In this document: one piece after another, positions 1 through 8,767 of the stretch
How the letters are laid out: every line of letters starts with the position of its first letter
How positions within the stretch are numbered: the stretch's first letter is position 1
DNA from: Klebsiella ornithinolytica NBRC 105727 = ATCC 31898
GTDB taxonomy: Bacteria > Pseudomonadota > Gammaproteobacteria > Enterobacterales > Enterobacteriaceae
Length of the DNA: 64,000 nt
Direction of reading: 5' to 3'
NCBI RefSeq assembly: GCF_001598295.1
Contig: NZ_BCYR01000001.1
Span: forward strand, 186,001 to 250,000
Position numbers and translations under genes: made by a program
The notes under the pieces: generated by a model
Databases searched by the model: none
Told to the model about the DNA's origin: nothing
The model's input: only the letters and a program-made list of their open reading frames with translations

Positions 1-10
1 CTTTTTTCAC
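1..10 (-). CDS. mgrB: mgrB, first codons only (cut by window edge)
   Basis: Only the GTG start (positions 8-10 on the minus strand) and two lysine codons are inside the window. GGAG at 17-20 is a Shine-Dalgarno six bases before the GTG. MgrB is a ~47-residue inner-membrane peptide that represses the sensor kinase PhoQ; enteric MgrB begins Met-Lys-Lys. Neighbours yobH and kdgR are the expected ones, and the promoter upstream (42-76) is PhoP-like. The call rests on synteny, start context and promoter, because the coding sequence is not visible. Confidence 0.7.
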
Positions 11-41
11 TCCATTCTCCGCATCAGTATCAGATGTTTCC

Positions 42-76
42 AGGATAACATGAGCATCTTAAACCGTGGCTAACTG
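42..76 (-). promoter_or_regulatory. PhoP-type promoter of mgrB
   Basis: On the minus strand two hexamers, CAGTTA and GGTTTA, are separated by five bases (60-76), the (T/G)GTTTA-N5-(T/G)GTTTA layout of a PhoP box; the second hexamer is perfect, the first matches at three of six positions. Eleven bases further on is TTATCCT (42-48), a plausible -10, which is the usual box-to--10 distance. PhoP activating mgrB as feedback on PhoQ is established in enterics; its use here is inferred. Confidence 0.55.
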
Positions 77-169
77 TAATACGAAAGACAAGTTTAGGAA
101 TCATAGACTTGTTTCAATACGTGTAGCTGTCAAAATAGGCGCAGGGATAATGTAAACCATGAGGCAACA

Positions 170-409
170 ATGCGATTAATCATTCGTTCCATTGTAGTAC
201 TGGCTATCGTATGGATTGGGATATTATTGAGCGGCTATGGCATTCTTATTGGCAGCAATGAGAATGCTGCGGGACTGGGGCTTCAGTGTAAATATCTGAC
301 CGCTCGCGGCACCAGTACCGCACAATACGTTAATTCTGATAGCGGTATTATCGGTGTTACCGACTGCCCGATTTTACGCAAAAGCGAAACCGTTATCGAC
401 AAAGGTTAA
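170..409 (+). CDS. yobH: YobH family protein
   Basis: 79-residue protein matching E. coli YobH along its length (LSGYGILIGS, LGLQC-YLTARGTST, GITDCPILRKS). A hydrophobic segment at residues about 5-25 looks like a signal peptide or anchor, so the rest (two cysteines) probably faces the periplasm. GAGG at 161-164 gives a good ribosome site five bases before ATG. It lies between mgrB and kdgR, as in E. coli. Function is unknown; no enzymatic motif is visible. Confidence 0.9.
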   Translation: MRLIIRSIVVLAIVWIGILLSGYGILIGSNENAAGLGLQCKYLTARGTSTAQYVNSDSGIIGVTDCPILRKSETVIDKG

Positions 410-417
410 TGCGTAAA

Positions 418-452
418 AGCGACAGCGGGAAACGTATTCCCGCTGTCGCTTA
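418..452. terminator. Terminator between yobH and kdgR
   Basis: A perfect 15-bp inverted repeat (AAGCGACAGCGGGAA and its complement) with a 5-base loop. On the minus strand it is followed by TTTT, so it mainly serves kdgR; the convergent yobH transcript can use the same stem. Confidence 0.75.
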
Positions 453-474
453 ACTGACCAGGCTGCCCTTCGGA

Positions 475-1266
475 TCAGAATGGATAGTCGTTATAGCCCA
501 TCTGTTCAGAAATCTTACGCGCCGCCGTGTGCAGCATCTCCACGTATTCACTCAGACGCTCTTCCGAGAAACGCAGAGTCGGGAAAGAGATACTCAGACC
601 TGCAATCACCACGCCAAAGCGGTCGAAAACCGGTACGCCGATGCAGCGCAGTCCCTCTTCCTGTTCTTCATTATCTTCACCGTAGCCCTGCTGACGAACC
701 TGATCCAGGACGCCAAGCAGCGCTTCCGTACTGGTAATGGTCCGCTCGGTGCTGCGTTTGTATTCGACGCCTTCAAGAATTTGCTCAACTTCAGCGCGAT
801 CGCGCCACGCCAGCAGCACTTTACCGATAGCGGTACTGTACAACGGGTTGCGGCGACCGATTCGTGAGTACATCCGCAGGTTGTACATCGAGTCGATTTT
901 GTGGATATAGACGATGCTGTCTTCATCCAGCGCCCCCAGGTGGATCGTCTCTTTCGTCAGCCGCGAAAGTTCACGCATCTGGATATCGGCACTGCGGACC
1001 AGATCGACATTCTGTAGCGCACGCGCGCCCAGTTCGAACAGCTTGAGCGTCAGGGAGTATTTCTCGGATTCACCTTCCTGCGCCACATAGCCCAGCGATT
1101 TCATGGTTTGCAAAAAGCGATAAACGGTGCTTTTTGACATCATGACGCGCTGGGACAGTTCGGTTATGCCAATTTCACGCTCTTCACCAAGCGCCTGCAG
1201 AATGCCAAAAACCTTCAATACCGAAGAGACAGAATCTGGCTGCTTATCCAAATCTGCAACTGCCAT
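475..1266 (-). CDS. kdgR: KdgR, IclR-family repressor of pectin/ketodeoxygluconate genes
   Basis: 263 residues, the normal length. The N-terminal winged helix-turn-helix (about 14-75, ISELS-like GITELSQRVMMSKSTVYRFLQTM) binds DNA; the C-terminal IclR effector domain (about 90-255) binds 2-keto-3-deoxygluconate. In enterobacteria KdgR represses genes for uptake and breakdown of pectin oligomers and hexuronates. GAGGTG lies five bases before the ATG. In this window likely relevant targets are the rhiT/rhiN-like pair and eda, though I could not find a convincing KdgR box at either. Confidence 0.96.
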   Translation of the reverse strand: MAVADLDKQPDSVSSVLKVFGILQALGEEREIGITELSQRVMMSKSTVYRFLQTMKSLGYVAQEGESEKYSLTLKLFELGARALQNVDLVRSADIQMRELSRLTKETIHLGALDEDSIVYIHKIDSMYNLRMYSRIGRRNPLYSTAIGKVLLAWRDRAEVEQILEGVEYKRSTERTITSTEALLGVLDQVRQQGYGEDNEEQEEGLRCIGVPVFDRFGVVIAGLSISFPTLRFSEERLSEYVEMLHTAARKISEQMGYNDYPF

Positions 1267-1443
1267 TTATCACCTCATCGTAACTGTTTTATAAAAATCA
1301 GAACCGGTTTTTATTATAAATTCGCATCGCGCCCCCCGCAATCGTTCTTCTGCTCATTCGTTACAAATCTGCGACATACAGCCGAATAATCAATGCTAAA
1401 ATCATTACTCAGAGAATAATTACCCTAAAGACATACATTCAAC

Positions 1444-2817
1444 ATGGATAAAAACATTTCCGATGGCCTGCCTTTGCCGCAGCGCTACGGCGCAATTCTG
1501 ACCATCGTTTTAGGGTTAGCCATGGCGGTGCTCGACGGCGCAATCGCTAACGTGGCCCTGCCGACTATTGCCACCGATTTAAACGCCTCGCCGGCGGCGT
1601 CAATCTGGATTGTCAACGCCTACCAGATAGCTATCGTGATTGCCCTTCTGCCGCTCTCTTTTCTCGGCGATATGTTTGGCTATCGGCGTATCTATAAAAT
1701 CGGCCTTGCGCTGTTTACTCTGACCTCGCTCGCCTGCGCACTTTCCCATAGTCTGGAGATGCTGACCCTTGCCCGCGTCGCGCAGGGCCTTGGTGGCGCC
1801 GCCCTGATGAGCGTCAATACGGCGCTGATCCGGCTTATTTTCCCGCAGCGTTTTCTCGGACGCGGGATGGGGATTAACTCCTTCGTGGTGGCGGTTTCAT
1901 CGGCCGCTGGCCCCACTATTGCGGCAGCGATTCTCTCGGTGGCCTCCTGGCAATGGCTGTTTTTTATTAATATTCCGCTCGGGATTGTTTCGCTTATCCT
2001 CGCCATGCGTTACCTGCCGGCGAACGTTGGCCGGAGCAAAATCACCCGTTTCGATCTTCCCAGCGCCATAATGAATGCGCTGACGTTTGGCCTGTTGATC
2101 ACCGCTCTCGGCGGTTTTGCCCAGGGTCAGTCGGGACGACTCGTGCTTGCAGAAGTGGCCGCGATGCTGGTTATCGGTTTCTTCTTTGTGCGCCGCCAGC
2201 TGCAGATGCCGGTACCGCTGTTGCCGATTGACCTGCTGCGCATCCCGCTGTTTTCCCTGTCTATCTGTACCTCTGTTTGCTCGTTCTGCGCGCAAATGCT
2301 GGCGCTGGTTTCCCTGCCCTTCTTCCTGCAGTCGGTGATGGGCCGTAGCGAAGTCGAAACCGGCTTACTGCTGACGCCGTGGCCTCTGGCTACCATGGTG
2401 ATGGCGCCGCTGGCGGGTTATATGATTGAGAAAGTGCACGCGGGATTACTGGGGGCAATCGGTCTGCTGGTGATGGCCTGCGGCCTGTTTGGCCTCGCGC
2501 TGTTGCCCTCCTCGCCTTCCGATCTGGATATTATCTGGCGCATGGCGCTGTGCGGCGCCGGTTTTGGCCTGTTCCAGTCGCCGAACAACCATACCATTGT
2601 CTCTTCCGCACCGGCCCAGCGCAGCGGCGGCGCCAGCGGAATGCTGGGGACCGCGCGACTGCTCGGTCAAAGTACCGGTGCGGCGCTGGTTGCCCTGCTA
2701 CTTAACCTGCAGGGCAACAGCGGCACCCACAGCGCACTGCTGCTGGCCGGTGGGCTGGCGGTGATTGCCGCAACCGTCAGCGGGCTTCGCGTAACCCAGC
2801 CCCGTCCGGGACAATAG
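1444..2817 (+). CDS. yebQ: YebQ, DHA2-type MFS drug/proton antiporter
   Basis: 457-residue polytopic membrane protein with about 14 hydrophobic segments and DHA2 (EmrB/SmvA-like) signatures: LDGAIANVALPTIA in helix 1 (motif D1), LGDMFGYRRIYKIG (motif A, about 75-88) and a GPTIAAAIL antiporter motif C-like stretch. It should expel toxic or quaternary compounds across the inner membrane; the real substrate is unknown. Divergent from kdgR with a 177-bp gap, the same arrangement as in E. coli. The ribosome site is weak. Confidence 0.9.
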   Translation: MDKNISDGLPLPQRYGAILTIVLGLAMAVLDGAIANVALPTIATDLNASPAASIWIVNAYQIAIVIALLPLSFLGDMFGYRRIYKIGLALFTLTSLACALSHSLEMLTLARVAQGLGGAALMSVNTALIRLIFPQRFLGRGMGINSFVVAVSSAAGPTIAAAILSVASWQWLFFINIPLGIVSLILAMRYLPANVGRSKITRFDLPSAIMNALTFGLLITALGGFAQGQSGRLVLAEVAAMLVIGFFFVRRQLQMPVPLLPIDLLRIPLFSLSICTSVCSFCAQMLALVSLPFFLQSVMGRSEVETGLLLTPWPLATMVMAPLAGYMIEKVHAGLLGAIGLLVMACGLFGLALLPSSPSDLDIIWRMALCGAGFGLFQSPNNHTIVSSAPAQRSGGASGMLGTARLLGQSTGAALVALLLNLQGNSGTHSALLLAGGLAVIAATVSGLRVTQPRPGQ

Positions 2818-2840
2818 CCGCTCTCCTCAGGCTTCAGTCC

Positions 2841-2877
2841 AAAAAAAATCCGCAGCCCGTGGGCCGCGGATTTTTTT
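2841..2877. terminator. Bidirectional terminator yebQ/htpX
   Basis: AATCCGC/GCGGATT stem extended by A8 on the left and T7 on the right, with a GC-rich interior. It works in both directions between the convergent yebQ and htpX. Confidence 0.85.
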
Positions 2878-2895
2878 AGCTATTCAGCAACAACG

Positions 2896-3777
2896 TTACT
2901 TCAGGTATTCGCCACTGCGCAGCGCTTCAATACGCTTATCCAGCGGCGGGTGAGTCATGAACAGTTCGCTCATTGACTTCGCCTTACCGTTAATGCAGAA
3001 CGCCATCATGCTGCTGGCTTCCTGCGGTTCATAGCTGGTTTTCAGGCGCTGCAGCGCGGCAATCATTTTCTCACGCCCAACCAGTCTGGCAGACCCGGCA
3101 TCGGCGTGGAATTCACGATAGCGCGAGAACCACATGGTAATAATGCTGGCCAGAATACCGAACACCAATTCCAGCACGGTCGCTACGGCAAAGTAAATCA
3201 GCGGGTTACCGTTGCTGCTTTCACTGTCATCCCGGTTTCCGCCCAGGAAGCCGGCGGCAATCTGCGCGATAACACGCGAGATAAAGATAACGAAGGTGTT
3301 CACCACCCCCTGAATCAGCGTCATAGTGACCATGTCACCGTTGGCGATGTGGCTGATTTCGTGAGCGATGACCGCTTCGGCTTCGTCACGACTCATGTTT
3401 TGCAGCAGCCCGGTGCTCACGGCGACCAGAGAAGCATCGCGGCGGGCGCCGGTGGCAAACGCGTTGATATCCGGCGCATGGTAGATGGCGACCTGCGGCA
3501 TGCCAATACCCGCCTGCTGCGCCTGCTGTGCGACGGTGTTCATCAGCCAGCGTTCTGTTTCATTGCGCGGCTGCTCAATCACTTCCCCACCCACGGATTT
3601 CAGTGCCATCCATTTCGACATCATCAGCGAAACGATCGATCCACCAAAACCAAAAAGCAGCGCCATGATCAGTAACCCGGTCATGCTGCTTGACTGAATT
3701 CCCGTCAGGCTTAACACCAGCCCGAATACCACCATCACCGCCAGGTTGGTCAACAGGAAAAGCGCGATTCGCATCAT
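2896..3777 (-). CDS. htpX: HtpX, inner-membrane M48 zinc metalloprotease
   Basis: 293 residues, identical in length to E. coli HtpX. Two N-terminal hydrophobic segments (about 4-25 and 32-53), then the catalytic HEISH zinc motif at about 139-143 followed by a hydrophobic hairpin (about 155-215) and the ESXXD-like region near [13 protein letters not shown]. It cuts misfolded membrane proteins together with FtsH. Cpx and heat-shock control are known for this gene; a CpxR-like site is seen about 100 bp upstream. Confidence 0.97.
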   Translation of the reverse strand: MMRIALFLLTNLAVMVVFGLVLSLTGIQSSSMTGLLIMALLFGFGGSIVSLMMSKWMALKSVGGEVIEQPRNETERWLMNTVAQQAQQAGIGMPQVAIYHAPDINAFATGARRDASLVAVSTGLLQNMSRDEAEAVIAHEISHIANGDMVTMTLIQGVVNTFVIFISRVIAQIAAGFLGGNRDDSESSNGNPLIYFAVATVLELVFGILASIITMWFSRYREFHADAGSARLVGREKMIAALQRLKTSYEPQEASSMMAFCINGKAKSMSELFMTHPPLDKRIEALRSGEYLK

Positions 3778-3880
3778 AATTTTCTTTTAACCTCGATTTA
3801 ACAAAACGCACTATGCGATTACCCATATCGTATGGGTAGAACGCCAATTTTCAACGATCAGGCCCCGCTAAGTCACGAGA

Positions 3881-3895
3881 AAAACACAACTTTAC
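3881..3895 (-). promoter_or_regulatory. CpxR-like box upstream of htpX
   Basis: On the minus strand GTAAA-N5-GTTTT, close to the CpxR consensus GTAAA-N5-GTAAA, about 104 bases before the htpX start. htpX is a known Cpx target; the particular site is inferred. Confidence 0.4.
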
Positions 3896-3975
3896 ATTTT
3901 GTCACAGCGAACTGACATCTGCGTAAGTTGTTGACATTTTGTATGTCTAAGAGAGGACGGTCGGGAAGATGACGG

Positions 3976-4007
3976 AAAGAAAAACGGGCACAATCATTGT
4001 GCCCGTT
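3976..4007 (-). terminator. prc terminator
   Basis: AACGGGCAC/GTGCCCGTT stem with a 7-base loop, followed on the minus strand by TTTCTTT just after the prc stop. Confidence 0.8.
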
Positions 4008-4013
4008 GGGTGC

Positions 4014-6062
4014 TTATTTGCTGACCGGCGGTTCTACCGCGGGCATCTCTTTCTCAAGATGCGCAAGGTCTACCGCAATGTGGACTGTCTCATCAAGATA
4101 CGGATCCGGCTCCTGGTAGTCCTTCGGCAGATCGTCCAGTTTCTTCAGCGGCGGTTTACCTTCGCGCTTCAGACGATCGTTAATCCGTGCCAGGCGCGTC
4201 GCATCGTCTTCTTCGTTCTCTTTTTCACGCTGAGCGTAGTTGAGAGAAACGATATAACGCTTATCTTTCATTGCGTTATAGCGAGCGATGTCCTTCATGA
4301 TGTACTGGAACTCGGGATCTTTGGCGATGCGCTCATTATGCAGCTTCAGCAGCTGCGGATCGAACGGTTTCAAATCACCGGATTTCACGTAGGTCGCCGC
4401 ATTGACGCTATCCCACGGCAGCGCGTTATCTTCATACTGCTCACCGGTTTCACGATCTTCGCTACCGGTCGGCATCATGATATCCGGCGTGACGCCTTTA
4501 CGTTGGGTACTGCCGCCGTTAATGCGGTAGAACTTCTGAATGGTGTACTGTACAGAGCCCAGCGCCGGCCAGTCAGGGCGCAGCATCTGATCGTAAATCC
4601 GGTTCAGCGAGCGATACTGCTGAACGGTGCCTTTACCAAAGGTCGGCTCGCCAACAATTAAGCCGCGACCGTAATCCTGCATGGCGGCAGCGAAGATTTC
4701 AGAGGCCGAAGCACTGAAACGATCGACCAACACCACCAGCGGGCCTTTATAGTACACCACGCCATCGGTATCGCTGTCTTCACGCACTTTGCCGTTGTTG
4801 TCACGGACCTGAACCACCGGGCCAGACGGGATAAACAGACCGGAGAGTGAAACGGCTTCGGTCAGCGCCCCGCCGCCATTGCTGCGCAGGTCGATAACAA
4901 TGCTGCTGACGTTCTGTTTCTCCAGCTTCTGGAGCTGCACCTTGACGTCGTCCGTCAGGCCAACGTAGAAGCCCGGGATATCCAGCACGCCGACTTTCTC
5001 TTTGCCGACGGTTTTCACCGACATCTTCACCGCGCGGTCTTCGAGACGAATACGCTCTCGGGTTAGCGTGACGATGCGGGTTTTCGCGCCCTTACCAGCA
5101 GGCAGAACTTCGAGACGCACTTTGCTGCCCTTCGGCCCTTTAATCAGCGCAACAACGTCATCCAGACGCCAGCCGATAACGTCAACCATGCCTTTACCGG
5201 ACTGGCCGACGCCGACGATACGATCGCCGACGGCGATCGATTTGCTCTTCGCCGCCGGACCACCGGCTACCAGCGAATTGATGACCGTATAGTCGTCATC
5301 CATCTGCAGTACCGCGCCGATGCCCTCTAACGACAGGCTCATTTCGGTATTGAACTGTTCGGTATTGCGCGGGGACAGATAGTTGGTGTGCGGGTCAATC
5401 TCGCGAGCAAAAGCGGTCATCACCATCGAGAACACATCTTCGCTGTTAGACTGCGCCAGGCGACGAATGGCGAACTTGTAGCGACGCGTTAAGGTATCGC
5501 GAATTTCTTTGTCATCTTTGCCAGTAAGCTTGAGGCTCAGCTGGTCAAACTTAACCTTGGCATCCCACAGCGCGTTGAGCTCGGCTTCGTCTTTCGGCCA
5601 GGGGGCTTTGCTGCGGTCAAGGTTGAAGTTGTCGTTGCCGGTAAAGTCCATCGGACGTTCCAGCACCTTCAATGCATACTGATAGCGCTCAAAACGACGC
5701 TTCTGCGCCAGGTTATACAGGTCGTAAAAAACGTCCAGCTTTCCGGTACGCAGCTCATCGCCGATTTGATTCTTCTTCGCCGAGAACTGAGCGATATCGC
5801 TGGCCAACAGCACATTGTGGCTGTAGTCCAGCAGATTCAGATAGCGGTCGAAAATTTTTGCCGAGAAGGCGTTGTCGAGATCAAATTGCCGGTAGTGAGA
5901 ACGGGTAAAGCGCGAGGTAACGCGCTCACTCACCGTCGCGTGCTGCGGCTCTTCTTTCAGCACGGGAATTTGATCGACTCGAGTAATATCGTCCACGGCG
6001 AACGCATGGCCTGCTATTGCTAGCAGGCCCGCAAGCGCGGTGAGCTTAAAGAATGTGTTCAT
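4014..6062 (-). CDS. prc: Prc (Tsp), periplasmic tail-specific protease
   Basis: 682 residues, as in E. coli, starting at MNTFFKLTALAGLLAIAGHAFA, a clear Sec signal peptide; the frame is open 16 codons further upstream but that would bury the signal. A PDZ domain (about 240-320) reads C-terminal tails. Catalytic Ser about 452 (FSASASEIF) and Lys about 477 (TFGKGTVQ) form the Ser-Lys dyad. It trims FtsI and degrades MepS with the adaptor NlpI, and clears tagged periplasmic proteins. Encoded 19 bases after proQ, in one operon. Confidence 0.97.
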   Translation of the reverse strand: MNTFFKLTALAGLLAIAGHAFAVDDITRVDQIPVLKEEPQHATVSERVTSRFTRSHYRQFDLDNAFSAKIFDRYLNLLDYSHNVLLASDIAQFSAKKNQIGDELRTGKLDVFYDLYNLAQKRRFERYQYALKVLERPMDFTGNDNFNLDRSKAPWPKDEAELNALWDAKVKFDQLSLKLTGKDDKEIRDTLTRRYKFAIRRLAQSNSEDVFSMVMTAFAREIDPHTNYLSPRNTEQFNTEMSLSLEGIGAVLQMDDDYTVINSLVAGGPAAKSKSIAVGDRIVGVGQSGKGMVDVIGWRLDDVVALIKGPKGSKVRLEVLPAGKGAKTRIVTLTRERIRLEDRAVKMSVKTVGKEKVGVLDIPGFYVGLTDDVKVQLQKLEKQNVSSIVIDLRSNGGGALTEAVSLSGLFIPSGPVVQVRDNNGKVREDSDTDGVVYYKGPLVVLVDRFSASASEIFAAAMQDYGRGLIVGEPTFGKGTVQQYRSLNRIYDQMLRPDWPALGSVQYTIQKFYRINGGSTQRKGVTPDIMMPTGSEDRETGEQYEDNALPWDSVNAATYVKSGDLKPFDPQLLKLHNERIAKDPEFQYIMKDIARYNAMKDKRYIVSLNYAQREKENEEDDATRLARINDRLKREGKPPLKKLDDLPKDYQEPDPYLDETVHIAVDLAHLEKEMPAVEPPVSK

Positions 6063-6081
6063 GCCTGGCCCGGCCTCCGTT

Positions 6082-6756
6082 TCAGAACACCAGGTGTTCT
6101 GCGCGTACAATCATTGACATACCAGAAGTCAGCTGTACACGAACGCCATCTTTGGTGATTTCCAGAACGGTGGCGTCCATTGCGTTGTTGCCTGCTTTCA
6201 CCTTCAGAGCCTGGCCAACGCTTAACGCGGTCAGATCTGATACAGGGGTATGACGCTCTTCACGCGGTGCTTTTGCAACGGCTGGACGCGGCTTACGCTG
6301 TTCGGTGCCTTCTTTGCGACGAACCTGAGGACGTGGCTTACGCTCACGACGAGCACCGTCTTCCTGCTGACCCGCAGCGGCGGCGGCTTCGCGCTTTTTA
6401 GCCTGCTGGCTTGCGCGCTGCGCCTGAACGCGAGCTTTTGCTTCTTCGAGCTGCTGACGAGCGTGAGCAACATGCTGCTCTTCCAGTTCGCCGCACGGGT
6501 TGCCGTCAAGGTCAACGCGAACTGCGCCTGGCTTAACGCCGTACAGATAGCGCCAGCTCGAAGTATAAAGACGTAAAGCGGCACGAAGTTGGGTTTTGCT
6601 GAGATTCATCTCCCCCCCAACACGCTCCACGAGATCCTGAAAAATACCGACTTTCAGGGGGCGAGCTTCACCTTCAGCGCTGAAGCACTGAGGGAAACGT
6701 TCGGCCAGAAACGCGATAACTTCTTTACTGCTATTCAACTTAGGTTGATTTTCCAT
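6082..6756 (-). CDS. proQ: ProQ, FinO-domain RNA chaperone
   Basis: 224 residues (E. coli 232). The N-terminal FinO/ProQ RNA-binding domain covers about 1-115, followed by a basic and Ala/Gln/Glu-rich linker (about 120-175) and a compact C-terminal Tudor-like domain (about 178-224). It binds structured sRNAs and mRNA 3' ends across the cell and supports ProP expression. The shorter length falls in the low-complexity linker. First gene of a proQ-prc operon. Confidence 0.97.
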   Translation of the reverse strand: MENQPKLNSSKEVIAFLAERFPQCFSAEGEARPLKVGIFQDLVERVGGEMNLSKTQLRAALRLYTSSWRYLYGVKPGAVRVDLDGNPCGELEEQHVAHARQQLEEAKARVQAQRASQQAKKREAAAAAGQQEDGARRERKPRPQVRRKEGTEQRKPRPAVAKAPREERHTPVSDLTALSVGQALKVKAGNNAMDATVLEITKDGVRVQLTSGMSMIVRAEHLVF

Positions 6757-6853
6757 GAAATTTCCTGATTACAACGGACGTAGCCAACAAGCCGCAGGCA
6801 TGAACAGGCGTCATTATAATGACGCCATCGCTAAATGCTACGTTATCCGTTGA

Positions 6854-7351
6854 TTATCCTGCGACGTGGGCGAATATTTTTTGATAGTCAGTCGCAGAAA
6901 TGAGTTTTTCCAGATGCGCGACCAGTTCAGCCAGCCCCTGCTCATCCTCAGCGGTGAAGCGGGAGAAGGCGGTGCTGTCGATATCCAGAACGCCAATAAT
7001 CTGATTGTTCACCTGCAGCGGAAAGACGATTTCCGAATTGCTGGCGGCATCACACGCGATATGTCCATCGAAGGCATGAACATCTTCCACCCGCTGAACG
7101 CGATTTTGCGCAACGGCCGCACCGCATACGCCTCGCCCAACCGGAATCCGTACGCAGGCCAGTTTGCCCTGGAATGGTCCTAAAACCAGCGTGTCCCCTT
7201 CAAGCAGATAGAAACCTGCCCAGTTAACCTCGGTCAGGCGCTCAAACAGCAGCGCGCTGGTATTAGAGATCATCGCCAAAAAACTGGTTTCACCTGCCAT
7301 TAAAGCCTGAAAATCACGGTTCAAATCCGCGTAAAATTCTGTTTTGTTCAT
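6854..7351 (-). CDS. msrC: MsrC, free methionine-(R)-sulfoxide reductase
   Basis: 165 residues when started at MNKTEFYADL, the length of E. coli MsrC (YebR); the frame is open 19 codons upstream but that stretch is not conserved. A single GAF domain with the three redox cysteines in ACVRIPVGRGVCG and HIACDAAS. It reduces free L-methionine-(R)-sulfoxide in the cytoplasm. Divergent from letA. Confidence 0.95.
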   Translation of the reverse strand: MNKTEFYADLNRDFQALMAGETSFLAMISNTSALLFERLTEVNWAGFYLLEGDTLVLGPFQGKLACVRIPVGRGVCGAAVAQNRVQRVEDVHAFDGHIACDAASNSEIVFPLQVNNQIIGVLDIDSTAFSRFTAEDEQGLAELVAHLEKLISATDYQKIFAHVAG

Positions 7352-7483
7352 TATCTGGTCACTTAGTTGTCTTACTGCGAAACACGCATTGCCTAATAAA
7401 ATAAGCATTAAATGCGTTCAGGCTCAAGATGAATTCAATCCTGGGTTAAGATAGTGAGATACATTCATTCCTGTACGTAATAA

Positions 7484-8767
7484 ATGCCACTAAAAACACA
7501 ACCGATAACACCGGCAAAAAAGATGGTCGTGCATGCGGTCAGCCGTCCGCTCCCTCAGGCACATTATCACCGCTGCCCGCAGTGTGACGTTCTTTTTCGT
7601 TTGCCGGTGCTTAAGCGTTATCAAAGTGCCTGGTGCCCGCGCTGCAATGCGAAAGTGCGTGATGGCCGCGACTGGTCTCTTTCGCGACTGGGTAGTATGG
7701 CCATTACCATGATGCTCCTGATGCCCTTTGCGTGGACCGAACCCTTACTGCGTCTGCATCTGCTCGGCGTACGTATCGATGCGAACGTAATCCAGGGGAT
7801 CTGGCAAATGACCGGTCAGGGCGATCCGCTTACTGCCGCGATGGTGCTGTTTTGTGCGATTGGCGCACCGGCGCTGCTGGTCATCTCGATCGCCTATCTC
7901 TGGCTGGGGAACGTTCTGGGGATGAATTTACGCCCGGTGCTGCTGATGCTGGAAAAACTCAAAGAGTGGGTGATGCTGGATATCTATCTGGTCGGTATCG
8001 GCGTGGCCTCCATCAAAGTACAGGATTATGCCTTCCTGCAGCCGGGCGTCGGGCTTGTGGCCTTTATCTCGCTCACCCTGCTCAGCATTCTGACGATCAT
8101 TCATATGAACGTTGAAGAGCTATGGGAGCGATTTTATCCCCAGCGTCCAGCGTTTCGGGCCGACCCGGCGCTACAGGTTTGCACCGGCTGTCATTACACC
8201 GGCTTTCGCGATGCCCGCGGACGCTGCCGACGCTGCCATACGCCGCTCCACCATCGACGGCCGCAGAGTCTGCAGCGAAGCTGGGCCGGGCTGATTGCGT
8301 CGGTGGTGTTCCTGCTTCCCGCAAACCTGCTGCCGATCTCCATTATTTACGTCAACGGCGCACGACAGGATGATACGATTCTGTCGGGGATTATGTCGTT
8401 GGCCAATAGCAATGTGGCGATTGCCGGCGTGGTGTTTATCGCCAGTATTCTGGTGCCATTTACCAAAGTTATTGTCTTGTTTACGCTGTTAGTGAGCATA
8501 CAATTCAAGTGCGAACAGGGGCTGCGTACCCGCATCATCCTGCTGCGGCTGATTACCTGGATCGGCCGTTGGTCAATGTTGGATCTTTTTGTTATCTCAT
8601 TAACCATGTCACTGATTAATCGCGACCAACTCCTCGCTTTCACGATGGGGCCTGCTGCGGTATATTTCGGCGCCGCGGTAATATTAACTATCCTTGCTGT
8701 TGAATGGCTGGACAGCCGCTTACTTTGGGACGCACATGAGTCAGGAAACGCCCGCTTCACCGACTGA
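7484..8767 (+). CDS. letA: LetA (YebS), PqiA-like membrane partner of LetB
   Basis: 427 residues, the E. coli length. Two cytoplasmic CXXC pairs (CPQC/CPRC at about 31-54; CTGC/CRRC at about 232-255) probably bind zinc; each precedes a block of four hydrophobic segments, the duplicated PqiA fold. LetA sits in the inner membrane under the LetB tunnel and is thought to load lipid into it. The reading frame overlaps the letB start by 32 bases, so translation is probably coupled. Confidence 0.95.
   Translation: MPLKTQPITPAKKMVVHAVSRPLPQAHYHRCPQCDVLFRLPVLKRYQSAWCPRCNAKVRDGRDWSLSRLGSMAITMMLLMPFAWTEPLLRLHLLGVRIDANVIQGIWQMTGQGDPLTAAMVLFCAIGAPALLVISIAYLWLGNVLGMNLRPVLLMLEKLKEWVMLDIYLVGIGVASIKVQDYAFLQPGVGLVAFISLTLLSILTIIHMNVEELWERFYPQRPAFRADPALQVCTGCHYTGFRDARGRCRRCHTPLHHRRPQSLQRSWAGLIASVVFLLPANLLPISIIYVNGARQDDTILSGIMSLANSNVAIAGVVFIASILVPFTKVIVLFTLLVSIQFKCEQGLRTRIILLRLITWIGRWSMLDLFVISLTMSLINRDQLLAFTMGPAAVYFGAAVILTILAVEWLDSRLLWDAHESGNARFTD

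Noticed and set aside
3821..3837. ACCCATA-tcg-TATGGGT inverted repeat upstream of htpX
   Set aside because: Short arms, no match to a known operator I can name, and no T tract; noted only.
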